A DNA stretch of 64,000 nucleotides from Aegicerativicinus sediminis (GCF_015476115.1 NZ_CP064295.1:490001-554000), one strand, 5' to 3'; counted from the first letter of the stretch, positions 12,394-21,510 are shown. Numbers and translations are program-made. Notes: generated by a model not told the origin, from the sequence alone.

Positions 12394-12421
12394 ACTTTTT
12401 ATGTTTTTTATATTTTCTTCT

Positions 12422-15400
12422 TTATAATGATACATTTAATCCAACTGAAATAGTCCTTGAAGGATTAAAGTCGTTTCCTGCAGGTGTACCAGCTAAACTG
12501 TATTGAGGGTCTAAACCATCTCTTTTACTCTTTACAAACAGATTCTCTCCTGTTAAAGACAGCCTCAATAAATCTACCCCTATTTTTTCAGTAAATCCTC
12601 TTTGGAAGTTATAACCTAGGCTGACATTCTTTAGAGTCCAAAAAGATGCATCAGTTAAAAAGCGGGTCGATTGGGTTCTCACTAAATCTGCAGTTCCGTT
12701 TTGCATTCTTGGCACTGAAGTAACGTCTCCAGGTTGACGCCAAGCATTCAAAATATCTGGATGTAACGAATTCCCATAATTTCCGCTATGCATCATTGCA
12801 GAATAACCATTATCTAGGAATTTTCCACCAATACCATAGGTAATAAGAAAATCTAGTGTAAGGCCTTTATAACTAAATCGGTTAGAAACTGAACCAAGAA
12901 CATCTGGTATTGAGCTATCACCAGTATAGGCTCTTTCAGTATCTTCCCAATCATTAGTTGTTTCTTGAACCCCATTTGCATCTAATACAGGAACACTATT
13001 ACCATCATCATCTAATTCGAACATTAAAAATAGCTGATCCCCTGTTGCTGGGTCAACCCCGGCAGTATGAAGGATATAATAATCAAATCTAGATCTACCT
13101 ACATCCCACCTTTTAGAACCATTTACAAATGGATCTGGGAGGTATGTAATTTCATTTTTAAATGTGGAAGCTTGTAAAGCAAGATCCCAAGTGAAATCGT
13201 TTTTATTAATCAAATGTCCGGTTAAACCAAGCTCCCAACCAGAGTTATACATATCACCAACATTAGCAGGGTAAGAATTTAAACCATTACTGAGTGGGAT
13301 TGGCAAATCATATAATAGATCTGAACTGTTCTTTTTATAATATTCAACTGACCCTTCAAGGAAATTATTAAACAATGCAAATTCTAAGGCCACATCCCAA
13401 GTTTCCAAAGTTTCCCATTGTAATGCTCCATTGCCTATTTCGCTCCAATATATTGCAGGATTACCCGCATTTGAAATCAAGGAATACCTAGGCTGGGACA
13501 AGAAAAAGTCTCCTAATTGATCATTTCCTACTTCTCCATACGAGGCTCTAACTTTTAATCTATCAATGAAGGACACATTTTGCATAAAGCTCTCTTGATC
13601 TATCCTCCAGGATGCTCCAACCGAATAAAATGTACCCCATCTTGAATCTGGACTAAATACAGAAGAACCATCTCTTCTTACAGAACCAGTTAAATAATAT
13701 TTATTATTGTAATTGTAATTCAATCTCAAGAAAAATCCTTCTAAGGTGTAATTAGTTGTAGAACCTTCAAGCCTTACAGGGGTGGCGAAATTGTCAAATT
13801 CGTAAATCCCTTCTGCTGTTTGTTCGATTGCCAAACCATTAAATGAGGAAAATCTTCTGTCAAAGCTTTCATGACCTGCGGTAATGTCAACGTTATGAAC
13901 ATCATTAAAACTTTTGGTATAAGTTAAGATTTGATTGAAGTTTCTAGTTTCCCTTCTAGATCTCACCTCACTATAACGACCGGTAGGTTGTGCATCACCA
14001 ATAATATTATTTTCATATTCTTTACTTAGACCTTCATTAATATCCCTACCATAATTTAATCTAAAATTAAGACCTTCTAAAATCTTGAAATCTGCAAAAT
14101 ATCTAAATCCATAGGTATTATTTCTAGTAGTTTCATTGTTTAGAAATAACTCCTGCAGAGCATGGCGTCCTTGGCTAATTGGTCTTGAGCCAATATTGTA
14201 TTCTGGGTAACCTTCACCATTATCAAAAATTGGATCACCAGCCGCATCTAATACCAAATTACCATTTAGATCATTTATGTAAACTGGATAAATTGAACCA
14301 ATGTTCTTGGCAAATCCAAATGGATTAACAATACTACCCGTTCCCGCAGAAGTTGGGCCTTGGGATTCAGCAATTGTAACATTGGTACTACCTCCCATAG
14401 TTAACCATTCCTTAACTTCAAATTCTGCATTCAAACGCGCTGTTAAACGGTTATATCCTGTGGTAACTACATATCCTTCTTCATCTAGATAGGAAGCCGA
14501 GAAAAATACCTGGTGCTTATCACCACCTCCAGAAACATTTACGTTATAATTACTTCTTAAACCTGTTTGCTCCATTACATCATACCAATCTAAACTCTTG
14601 TAGATTAAGTTTGCGTTTGGATTAAGTCGTCCATCCGTTCCCACGATTTGATCGTTTGGAACATCGAATGGATTATATCCTAAATTGTTATAGATATTGG
14701 CAGAAGCAAAAGCAGGGTCACCACCACCTGCATTGGAATTTTTAAGCGCCTCCCACATCATTTCGTAATACTGACCAGGTGTCACCTCATCATAAGTTGG
14801 TATAGCTCGGTCAACAACCCCAGTTTGCACAGAAAAAGATGCACGAATTGGCCCTTTAGTTCCGCTCTTAGTAGTAATTATTACAACCCCATTAGCTGCA
14901 CGCGATCCGTACAAAGCAGTCGACGATGCATCTTTTAAAATGGTGAAAGATTTAATATCTTCTTGGTTAATGGTATTAAGACCCCCTTCATATTGCATAC
15001 CATCAACAATAAAAAGTGGATCCGTACTACCATTTAAAGTACCTACACCCCTAATAATAATGCTAGGCGAAGAACCAGGTTGTCCATTGGCTGATGTAAA
15101 TTGAACCCCTGTTGCATTACCTTCAATTGCAGCAATTGGCGAGGTTACGTTCCTAATAACCAAGTCCTTTTCTCCAATTACACTAGCAGACCCCGTAAAG
15201 GCCTCTTTTGTAGAAGTACCATAAGCGGTTACAATAACTTCATCTAAGGAGGCAACATCCTCGGCCATACTAACATTATATGTATTGCTAGCGCCAATGG
15301 TAATTTCCCGGGTAACTAAACCGACATAGGAAAACACCAAAACCTCACCTGTACTTACAGAAATACTATAATTTCCATCAAAGTCGGTTTGAACGCCTCT

Positions 15401-15553
15401 AGACGTTCCTTTAACAACAACACTTACCCCTATTAAAGGCATTCCATCACCTTCACTGGTGACTACACCTGAAACGGTTTTGTTTTGGGCAAGTGAAAAA
15501 TTCGTCGCAAAAATGACTAGCGACGCAATTAAAAAAGTAATTTTTAATCTCAT
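12422..15553 (-). CDS. SusC/RagA-family TonB-dependent transporter
   Basis: A 1043-residue outer-membrane transporter with the same plan as the SusC at 7287: signal peptide to about residue 22 (NFSLAQ), carboxypeptidase-regulatory-like domain (about 24-105), TonB box region (LDEVIVTAYG), plug (about 115-240, with ILKDASSTALYGSRAANGV) and a barrel ending NVSL. The N-terminal 120 residues are close to the other SusC while the barrels differ more, which fits duplication followed by change of substrate. It forms an operon with the downstream susD. No polysaccharide-degrading enzyme is nearby, so this is a SusCD pair without a recognisable utilisation locus. Confidence 0.95.
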   Translation of the reverse strand: MRLKITFLIASLVIFATNFSLAQNKTVSGVVTSEGDGMPLIGVSVVVKGTSRGVQTDFDGNYSISVSTGEVLVFSYVGLVTREITIGASNTYNVSMAEDVASLDEVIVTAYGTSTKEAFTGSASVIGEKDLVIRNVTSPIAAIEGNATGVQFTSANGQPGSSPSIIIRGVGTLNGSTDPLFIVDGMQYEGGLNTINQEDIKSFTILKDASSTALYGSRAANGVVIITTKSGTKGPIRASFSVQTGVVDRAIPTYDEVTPGQYYEMMWEALKNSNAGGGDPAFASANIYNNLGYNPFDVPNDQIVGTDGRLNPNANLIYKSLDWYDVMEQTGLRSNYNVNVSGGGDKHQVFFSASYLDEEGYVVTTGYNRLTARLNAEFEVKEWLTMGGSTNVTIAESQGPTSAGTGSIVNPFGFAKNIGSIYPVYINDLNGNLVLDAAGDPIFDNGEGYPEYNIGSRPISQGRHALQELFLNNETTRNNTYGFRYFADFKILEGLNFRLNYGRDINEGLSKEYENNIIGDAQPTGRYSEVRSRRETRNFNQILTYTKSFNDVHNVDITAGHESFDRRFSSFNGLAIEQTAEGIYEFDNFATPVRLEGSTTNYTLEGFFLRLNYNYNNKYYLTGSVRRDGSSVFSPDSRWGTFYSVGASWRIDQESFMQNVSFIDRLKVRASYGEVGNDQLGDFFLSQPRYSLISNAGNPAIYWSEIGNGALQWETLETWDVALEFALFNNFLEGSVEYYKKNSSDLLYDLPIPLSNGLNSYPANVGDMYNSGWELGLTGHLINKNDFTWDLALQASTFKNEITYLPDPFVNGSKRWDVGRSRFDYYILHTAGVDPATGDQLFLMFELDDDGNSVPVLDANGVQETTNDWEDTERAYTGDSSIPDVLGSVSNRFSYKGLTLDFLITYGIGGKFLDNGYSAMMHSGNYGNSLHPDILNAWRQPGDVTSVPRMQNGTADLVRTQSTRFLTDASFWTLKNVSLGYNFQRGFTEKIGVDLLRLSLTGENLFVKSKRDGLDPQYSLAGTPAGNDFNPSRTISVGLNVSL

Positions 15554-15557
15554 GTAG

Positions 15558-15646
15558 TAATTATTTGAATTAGTCTAAACGCAAAAATCTGCATTAATGT
15601 TAACTAAATCAAAAATACCCGGGGTAAACAGTGTTAAAAGATTAAC
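15558..15646 (-). promoter_or_regulatory. promoter region of susC-2 with near-palindrome
   Basis: GTTAAAAGATTAAC (15633-15646 on the plus strand), a -7 element TATTTTTG (complement of 15610-15617) and the 16-base leader block (15558-15573) lie at the same distances from the start codon as in susC-1, or within one base: palindrome edge 80, -7 edge 57. The leader block is identical to that of susC-1. Confidence 0.5.
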
Positions 15647-15743
15647 TATTTAACATTCCTTTTAGATTTAAAATTTATTGAGTCAATATAATTTGGTTTA
15701 TTTTGTTAAAGGATTAATAAAACTTTCTTAAAATTTTTAACAT

Positions 15744-16346
15744 TTGAGTCTAATTTCAACATTTTCAAAATTCACTTTAGAATGTGGAACCGATGAGGCC
15801 GGAAGAGGATGTTTAGCCGGCCCTGTTACAGCCGCGGCGGTAATCTTACCCGCTGATTTTAGCAGTGAAATTCTCAATGATTCAAAACAGTTAAACAAAA
15901 ACCAGAGAAATCAACTTAAAATAGAAATAGAGCTCAATGCCCTGGCGTATGCATTTTCGCACGTCTGGCCAGAAACCATCGATCAAATCAATATTTTAAA
16001 CGCATCTATTCTAGCCATGCACCAAGCCATTGAGAAACTTACCGTTAAACCCGAATTTATAAGTGTAGATGGAAATCGTTTCAAAACCTTTAAAAACATC
16101 CCCCATGAAACCATAGTAAAAGGTGATGGAAAATACTTGAATATTGCAGCAGCCTCTATAATTGCCAAAACGGAGCGGGATTCATATATGGAAAAAATTC
16201 ACGAGGAATATCCACACTATAATTGGATACAGAACAAAGGATATCCTACAAAAGAACACCGGGATGCCCTCATATCATTCGGCCCAACGCCTTATCACAG
16301 ACAATCATTCAGATTGAAGCCTGAACAATTAAAATTAGACCTTTAA
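15744..16346 (+). CDS. rnhB: ribonuclease HII
   Basis: A 200-residue RNase HII that cleaves the RNA strand of RNA-DNA hybrids and starts removal of single ribonucleotides from DNA. The N-terminal catalytic motif is [13 protein letters not shown], with Asp and Glu at about residues 16-17. Further conserved pieces are NDSKQLN (about 49), VDGNRF and the [10 protein letters not shown] segment (about 136) before a C-terminal HR-rich tail. Only a TTG codon can serve as start: a stop lies two codons upstream and the first ATG is far inside the catalytic domain. Transcribed away from susC-2. Confidence 0.95.
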   Translation: MSLISTFSKFTLECGTDEAGRGCLAGPVTAAAVILPADFSSEILNDSKQLNKNQRNQLKIEIELNALAYAFSHVWPETIDQINILNASILAMHQAIEKLTVKPEFISVDGNRFKTFKNIPHETIVKGDGKYLNIAAASIIAKTERDSYMEKIHEEYPHYNWIQNKGYPTKEHRDALISFGPTPYHRQSFRLKPEQLKLDL

Positions 16347-16351
16347 CTTTT

Positions 16352-16359
16352 TATATTTG
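16352..16359 (+). promoter_or_regulatory. -7 element of the propeller lipoprotein gene
   Basis: TATATTTG matches TAnnTTTG and sits 17 bases before the ATG at 16376, just after the rnhB stop. This suggests the downstream gene has its own promoter despite being close behind rnhB. Confidence 0.4.
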
Positions 16360-16375
16360 CAAAAACCCCATCGGT

Positions 16376-18796
16376 ATGCAAAAATCTTGGTTGGCTATTC
16401 TTGCCCTAACCATTTTCTTAAGTTGTCAAGAAACTGAAAATAATGATAATCAGTTAATTGATTATCTACCGACAGATGCAACATTTATTTTAACCTCTTC
16501 AAACGTAGATTCTTTATCTACCTTGATTGCGAGAAACGCCTTGATCAGCACCGAAAAGGATTCTACATTATTCTCAACGCTACGCACCTTATCCAATACG
16601 ATTAAACCAGATTCCATTTGGGGTAAAATGTACCTTGCCATTTCTAAAAATGAACCTAATGGACAATTCTTTACTTTAGTTTACAATACCGATTCCTTAA
16701 TATTTCAAACAGAGACTTTAAAAAGCTTCTCCTCTGAAACGATTAGAACTTCTAAACATACCATAGACCAATTACAGTTAGACTCTACGGCAATCTACCA
16801 TTATAAAAATTCATCAAATAATGTATTCACAAATGATAAGAAATGGCTGGATGAATCTATAGCTAAATTTCCTTTTAACAATAGAAAATATAGGGATCAG
16901 ATTAACACAACCTCAAGCGACAATTCTATAATACTAAAAAATTTGAAGCTCAATTCAAATGCCTTAAAGACAAATGAAAATGATACTTTGCCTTTAAGAT
17001 TGGCAGATGAATTAATATTGGAGCTTTCCATTAGTGAAAATTCGGTTTATTTGAATGGTATTGCCGTTAGCGACAGCTTATCTAATTCAATACAGAACCT
17101 GAATAACCATACAAAACCAAGAGAAAATAAATTTGCTCAAATTGCTCCTTATGATATTACGTTTGCACAGAGTTTTGCATTCAATGACTACGAGCATTTC
17201 CAAATGGTTAAGCCAAAAATGGAAATAGACTCATTTTCGTCCCAGACAAATGAATTACCCAATATTGTTGAGTTCGCGGTACTCAAGAAATCCGAATCCA
17301 CAACTTATGCGCTTCATTCACTCGATATCGATGCAACAGCGGATGCGATAGGTTTAGCTTTCCCAAGTGAAAATTATAGGGATATTGACCTTTACCAAAC
17401 ACCTAGAGAATTTAATGCCGTGCTAAAGAATAACAAATATGTGCAATTAGACAGCATTTCTTATTGTACAAAACTTGGAGATTTTATTCTGGTTTCAAAC
17501 CATGGTGAAACATTAAAGGATTACATTTCGAATTTTCAAAATGAAACTTCATTGGCAAATTCTGAAAATTTCCAAGAAATCATGGAACATTTAAGTGACG
17601 AATCTTCCTTATTTTTATATTTCAAGGGTAAGGAACTGGGAACATTTTTAATCGATGATGTAGATTACCAATTTTCCCTTAAGGAAAACCAGAGTTCTGC
17701 GATTCAATTTATAAATGAGAATAACTTTTCACATGTTCATGCTGTTTTTGGCAATGCTCCCAAGTCATTCTCTCGACCACAGGTTAAAGAAATCTGGCAG
17801 AAAAATCTGGATGCCCCTTTGTTGACTGAACCACAATTTTTGAAAAATCACAGAAATGGGGGTATGGATATTGCAGTTCAGGATATGGAAAACAATTTGT
17901 ATTTAATTTCCAGTACGGGAACCGTTTATTGGAAAAAGCAGATTGACGGAAGGATATTGGGCACAATTAAACAAATCGATGTATTTAAAAATGGACGATT
18001 ACAGATGGCATTTGCCACACCAAAAACCCTTTATGTTTTAGACAGAACGGGAAGAAATGTAAGCGGTTTTCCAGTAAATCTGCAACATCCTGTTACCCAA
18101 CCTCTTTCTGTTTTTGATTATGATAATAACAAGAATTATCGCCTCATGCTTACCCAAGGAAAATTTATTTCATTATTTGACAAAAAGGGCAAGCTAGTTA
18201 GGGGATTCAATTACAAGGTTGCGGATGAAATTAATACAGCTCCACAACATTTCAGGATTGGCCGTAAAGATTATATAGTTTTCCATCAGGGCAATACCTT
18301 AGAATTGTTAACCAGGCGTGGTGAAAAGCGTATACCTGTTAAAAGCAGCTATAATTTTTCAAACAATCCCGTCCTTAATTATGAAGACAATTTTGCATTT
18401 ACGACAAAGGAAGGAGCATTAGTACAGGTAGATCAAAAAGGTGGAATTAGCAGCGCTAATTTATCCTTGGCGGAGGACCACTATGTCACCTCTACAAATC
18501 GTACTTTAGTTACACTTTCGGATAATATATTGAAAATAAAAGATAATGAGGTTGAGTTACCTTTCGGAAGATATACAGCACCTATTATTTTTTATATCAA
18601 TAATAAGATTTACGTTACCACCACCGATTTACAAACCAGCAAAGTGTACCTATTTGATAGTCAAGGAAAAACTATTTCAGATTTTCCTGTCTATGGAAGT
18701 TCATCGGCCGATCTGCAGAATATCGATAAAGATTCAGCTTTAGAAATAGTGGTTAAAGGTGGTGAGAATTCAATTCTACTTTATGAATTGAATTAA
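16376..18796 (+). CDS. beta-propeller lipoprotein (DUF3352-like N-terminal part)
   Basis: An 806-residue putative lipoprotein with a signal ending in LSCQ (lipobox Cys about 17). The N-terminal half (about 25-450) has the DYLPTDATF opening and alternating strand-helix pattern that reminds me of DUF3352-type substrate-adhesin-like proteins; this is a weak match. The C-terminal third (about 490-800) shows repeated WKKQIDG-, YVLDRTGR-, SLFDKKGK- and YLFDSQGK-like strand-turn units of a PQQ-type beta propeller. It would be anchored in the envelope; no function is known. Its stop overlaps the convergent lipB stop by four bases. Confidence 0.6.
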   Translation: MQKSWLAILALTIFLSCQETENNDNQLIDYLPTDATFILTSSNVDSLSTLIARNALISTEKDSTLFSTLRTLSNTIKPDSIWGKMYLAISKNEPNGQFFTLVYNTDSLIFQTETLKSFSSETIRTSKHTIDQLQLDSTAIYHYKNSSNNVFTNDKKWLDESIAKFPFNNRKYRDQINTTSSDNSIILKNLKLNSNALKTNENDTLPLRLADELILELSISENSVYLNGIAVSDSLSNSIQNLNNHTKPRENKFAQIAPYDITFAQSFAFNDYEHFQMVKPKMEIDSFSSQTNELPNIVEFAVLKKSESTTYALHSLDIDATADAIGLAFPSENYRDIDLYQTPREFNAVLKNNKYVQLDSISYCTKLGDFILVSNHGETLKDYISNFQNETSLANSENFQEIMEHLSDESSLFLYFKGKELGTFLIDDVDYQFSLKENQSSAIQFINENNFSHVHAVFGNAPKSFSRPQVKEIWQKNLDAPLLTEPQFLKNHRNGGMDIAVQDMENNLYLISSTGTVYWKKQIDGRILGTIKQIDVFKNGRLQMAFATPKTLYVLDRTGRNVSGFPVNLQHPVTQPLSVFDYDNNKNYRLMLTQGKFISLFDKKGKLVRGFNYKVADEINTAPQHFRIGRKDYIVFHQGNTLELLTRRGEKRIPVKSSYNFSNNPVLNYEDNFAFTTKEGALVQVDQKGGISSANLSLAEDHYVTSTNRTLVTLSDNILKIKDNEVELPFGRYTAPIIFYINNKIYVTTTDLQTSKVYLFDSQGKTISDFPVYGSSSADLQNIDKDSALEIVVKGGENSILLYELN

Positions 18797-19512
18797 TGCT
18801 TAATTGAAGCAGGTTCTATTTTCAGTTCAGCCTCAAACAAAATTTGGAAATGCCCTAAAAGTTTTTCTTTCACTTCTTCTATGTCCAGATCTTGGCCTAA
18901 TTCAACATGCATGGAAGTAACTGCTTTGCCCCTAATGCCGCAAGGCACTATATTATCAAAATAGCCAAGGTTGGCATTAACGTTCAATGCAAATCCATGC
19001 ATTGTCACCCATCTACTCGCCCTGACACCCATGGCGCATATTTTACGGACAAAAGGAGTGCCAACATCTAACCATACCCCAGTTTCACCATTACTCCGTT
19101 CTGCCTTCAACCCGTATTCAGCCAAGGTTAAAATGATCATTTCTTCTAGCAATCTTAAATATTTATGAATGTCTGTAAAAAAATTTTCCAAATCCAAAAT
19201 TGGATACCCCACAATTTGTCCAGGCCCATGATAGGTGATATCACCACCGCGATTTATTTTGTAAAAGGTCGCTCCTTTTTCCTCTAATTGTTTTTCATTT
19301 AATAGCATATTAGAGATATCACCGCTTTTACCTAAAGTGTAAACATGCGGATGTTCCACAAACAGGAAGTGATTATTTGTAGGTTGTGGCTCCAATGAAT
19401 TTCTATTGCCAATTTTGGTATCGACAATGCTTTTAAAAAGCTTCTCTTGGAAATCCCAAGTTTCTTTATAATCCTTTAGCCCAAGGTCATTTACTGCAAC
19501 TGCCTTATTCAT
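18793..19512 (-). CDS. lipB: octanoyl-ACP:protein N-octanoyltransferase
   Basis: A 239-residue LipB, which moves octanoate from acyl carrier protein to the lipoyl domains of 2-oxoacid dehydrogenases and GcvH; LipA then inserts sulfur. The RGGDITYHGPGQIVGYP block (about 68-85), the catalytic Lys in VRKICAMGVR and the nucleophile Cys in NIVPCGIRG are all present. I start it at 19512, because the longer frame (19575) runs into the yqaE gene and because a -7 element lies 5 bases upstream of this ATG. Its substrates would include the lipoyl-bearing E2 of the paa block. Confidence 0.95.
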   Translation of the reverse strand: MNKAVAVNDLGLKDYKETWDFQEKLFKSIVDTKIGNRNSLEPQPTNNHFLFVEHPHVYTLGKSGDISNMLLNEKQLEEKGATFYKINRGGDITYHGPGQIVGYPILDLENFFTDIHKYLRLLEEMIILTLAEYGLKAERSNGETGVWLDVGTPFVRKICAMGVRASRWVTMHGFALNVNANLGYFDNIVPCGIRGKAVTSMHVELGQDLDIEEVKEKLLGHFQILFEAELKIEPASIKH

Positions 19513-19516
19513 TCTG

Positions 19517-19524
19517 CAAAGATA
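19517..19524 (-). promoter_or_regulatory. -7 element of lipB
   Basis: The minus strand reads TATCTTTG, an exact TAnnTTTG match, 5 bases before the lipB ATG and inside the longer possible reading frame. It supports the shorter start and a near-leaderless transcript. No good -33 was found. Confidence 0.45.
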
Positions 19525-19552
19525 GGAATAATGCAACTTTTGTTGAGTGCGA

Positions 19553-19711
19553 TTATCTTTTAGGGTTGTTAACAATTACTAAGGCTGCAATAACACCAGG
19601 AACCCAACCACAGAGCCAAAGTAAAAAGGTTATTAAAACAGATCCACAGCCTTTGTCTAACACGGCAAGTGGAGGACAGATTATGGATAGTATAACTCTA
19701 AAAATACTCAT
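19553..19711 (-). CDS. yqaE: YqaE/Pmp3-family small membrane protein
   Basis: A 52-residue gene on the minus strand. The translation opens MSIFRVILSIICPPLAVLDK and ends VIAALVIVNNPKR. This matches the UPF0057/Pmp3 pattern: two hydrophobic helices (about 4-18 and 26-48) joined by a short loop, with the signature CPPLAVxxxxG and GWVPGVIAAL. Family members are stress-related plasma-membrane proteolipids thought to affect membrane potential; the exact role in bacteria is unclear. It ends 40 bases before the lipB start. Confidence 0.88.
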   Translation of the reverse strand: MSIFRVILSIICPPLAVLDKGCGSVLITFLLWLCGWVPGVIAALVIVNNPKR

Positions 19712-19811
19712 TCTTATTTGATTTTTGATTGATGCAAATTATAGGTCTATATAATACAAATCTTGTTACATAATCTTGGCAATGGTTTGAAGAATTTGTT
19801 AGCTTCGTGCT

Positions 19812-20855
19812 ATGAGATTTATTTTCTTTCTCCTCCTTAATATCATGGCTTTTGCCAACTGTTTTGGTCAATACCTTTTTACGGGACATGTAGATAAGGA
19901 CAAATGGCAAGGCCCCGTCTTTTTGTCTTATGTTGAGGATTATCGAATGGCCAATGGAATTTATCGCGACCAAATCATTGGTACAGCAGAGGTAGACAGT
20001 CTGGGGTATTTTGAATTTCACGGAAATGAACTTGAAAATGCCAATCGCATTTATAGAATTCATGTTGATAATTGTAGCATTAGCACTTCACAACATTTTA
20101 ATGATGTCTGTGATGAGAATAGGGCTATTTTGTTTATTGCCAATAATAATGATACCATCAATTTTCCTGTTTCTTTCGAAGACCAAACATTTTGTGAGGT
20201 TATTTCTACCAATTCTTCTACTGCTTCTTTAATGAAAATAGATTCGTTAAAGGAGATAATGAAATTTGAATTTGCTGATTTCCAAAGTGAAGCAAACAAT
20301 AAATTGAATAATAAAAAGTGGTTTAAAAATTTCCAGGTATATGGTGAGCAATTAAAAGAACCTCTTGCTGAATTATATGCTTACCAATATTTGACCAACC
20401 GATCTAACGAAACTTACCAATACTACCTCCAAGATTTAAAGAGCAATAATTACTACCCAAGTTTACAACAAAGATTGAATAAGGTTTATCCGCAATCCAC
20501 CTACCTTCAACAGTTTGACAATGAACTTAAAGCGGATGAATTTCTTATTTCCAAGTATCACGAATCATTGCCAAACTGGGTTTATGTGATTATTATTTTG
20601 TTGTCGGTTTCAATTATTATGAATGTATATTACTTTAGTAATTCTAAATCAAAATCTTCTAACGACCCAAATTTATTGGGTCAGCTTACTCCTCAAGAGT
20701 CGAAAATACTTGATTTAATACTCCTTGAAAAAACCAATAAAGAGATTGCGGATTTGCAATTTATATCGGTAAGCACTGTAAAGACGCACATTAACAACAT
20801 CTACCGCAAACTTAAAATCAATAGCCGAGAGGAAGCCAAGCAACTGTTTGGATAA
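19812..20855 (+). CDS. membrane-anchored LuxR-type one-component regulator
   Basis: A 347-residue protein with an unusual layout: signal peptide (1-19, NCFGQ), an extracytoplasmic domain (about 20-255) with no family I recognise, one transmembrane helix (about 258-275, VYVIIILLSVSIIMNVYYF) and a cytoplasmic C-terminal LuxR/GerE helix-turn-helix (about 290-347, LTPQESKILDLILLEKTNKE and STVKTHINNIYRKLKI). It could sense a periplasmic signal and act on DNA directly from the membrane. It has no receiver or kinase domain, and the target is unknown. The next gene on the same strand encodes a DUF1573 protein, 125 bases away. Confidence 0.75.
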   Translation: MRFIFFLLLNIMAFANCFGQYLFTGHVDKDKWQGPVFLSYVEDYRMANGIYRDQIIGTAEVDSLGYFEFHGNELENANRIYRIHVDNCSISTSQHFNDVCDENRAILFIANNNDTINFPVSFEDQTFCEVISTNSSTASLMKIDSLKEIMKFEFADFQSEANNKLNNKKWFKNFQVYGEQLKEPLAELYAYQYLTNRSNETYQYYLQDLKSNNYYPSLQQRLNKVYPQSTYLQQFDNELKADEFLISKYHESLPNWVYVIIILLSVSIIMNVYYFSNSKSKSSNDPNLLGQLTPQESKILDLILLEKTNKEIADLQFISVSTVKTHINNIYRKLKINSREEAKQLFG

Positions 20856-20890
20856 AAAATGTAATATGCTGATTTACAAAATTCAACCGG

Positions 20891-20920
20891 GGTACTAGTA
20901 CCTATTTCAAACCCCTTTTT
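20891..20920 (+). terminator. possible weak terminator with 12-bp palindrome
   Basis: GGTACTAGTACC at 20891-20902 is a perfect palindrome, and the surrounding GGGGT and ACCCC arms can form a longer loop followed by TTTTT. It lies between the LuxR-type gene and the DUF1573 gene. It could be a terminator or a protein-binding site. Confidence 0.3.
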
Positions 20921-20980
20921 ATTGACATTAGATAAATATTAATTGATGTTTGTGTAGTTATAAACTCAAAATCAAAAATT

Positions 20981-21412
20981 ATGAAATCCAAAAAATCAAT
21001 CTTAACTTCTAAATTTCTTATTCAATCCAGTTTACTTCTTTTTTTATTAATGACTTCGTTTTCTTCAAAGGCACAGGAAAATGTAACTGACAAGGCTGGG
21101 GAATTAACTTTTAAAAGTGAAACAATAGATTATGGCAAAATTGCGGTTAATTCAGAAGGAGGTAGAACCTTCGCTTTTAAAAATACGGGGAATGCACCAA
21201 TTGTAATTTCAAAAGTAAAAACATCTTGCGGTTGTACTGTAGCCGATTATCCAAAAGAGCCTGTAATGCCAGGCGCAACTGGAGAAATTGCCGTTAAATA
21301 TGACACAAAGCGTATAGGTAATTTTACAAAAACACTTACAGTTTTTTCAAATGCTTCTAAACCACAATTAAACCTTAGAATTTCAGGTGAAATACTTCCT
21401 GCGGAACAATAA
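20981..21412 (+). CDS. secreted DUF1573 protein
   Basis: A 143-residue exported protein with a signal peptide to about residue 31 (SSKAQ). Residues 40-140 form one immunoglobulin-like DUF1573 domain with the hallmark SCGCTVADYPK segment (about 84-94) and an NTGNAPIVI strand. DUF1573 proteins are common in Bacteroidota and resemble ASH/choline-binding-like beta sandwiches, with no assigned activity. The two Cys flanking Gly could bind metal or form a disulfide. Confidence 0.85.
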   Translation: MKSKKSILTSKFLIQSSLLLFLLMTSFSSKAQENVTDKAGELTFKSETIDYGKIAVNSEGGRTFAFKNTGNAPIVISKVKTSCGCTVADYPKEPVMPGATGEIAVKYDTKRIGNFTKTLTVFSNASKPQLNLRISGEILPAEQ

Positions 21413-21433
21413 TCTTATAAATTTTACTAAAAT

Positions 21434-21466
21434 GAAATGGAGGCATATTTCAATTGCCTCCATTTC
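21434..21466 (+). terminator. hairpin after the DUF1573 gene
   Basis: A perfect 12-bp stem (21434-21445 with 21455-21466) and a 9-base loop, 22 bases after the stop. The T-tract after it is poor, so termination may be inefficient on the plus strand. Confidence 0.5.
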
Positions 21467-21479
21467 TCGTTTATAGCCG

Positions 21480-21510
21480 TTTTCTACAAATTGAAAAAAC
21501 CTTAATTTTG
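21480..21510 (+). promoter_or_regulatory. lysS promoter
   Basis: TTTT (21480-21483), 19 bases, then TAATTTTG (21503-21510), matching TAnnTTTG. It sits 22 bases before the lysS ATG. The -33 matches TTTG in three of four bases. Confidence 0.45.

Noticed and set aside
10744-12435. Longer start for the second SusD (12435)
   Set aside because: The extra 14 residues are polar and would place the lipoprotein signal internally; the Met at 12393 opens a normal signal peptide.
5905-15553. Calling the SusCD region a polysaccharide utilisation locus
   Set aside because: No carbohydrate-active enzyme, sulfatase or dedicated regulator is present in the window.
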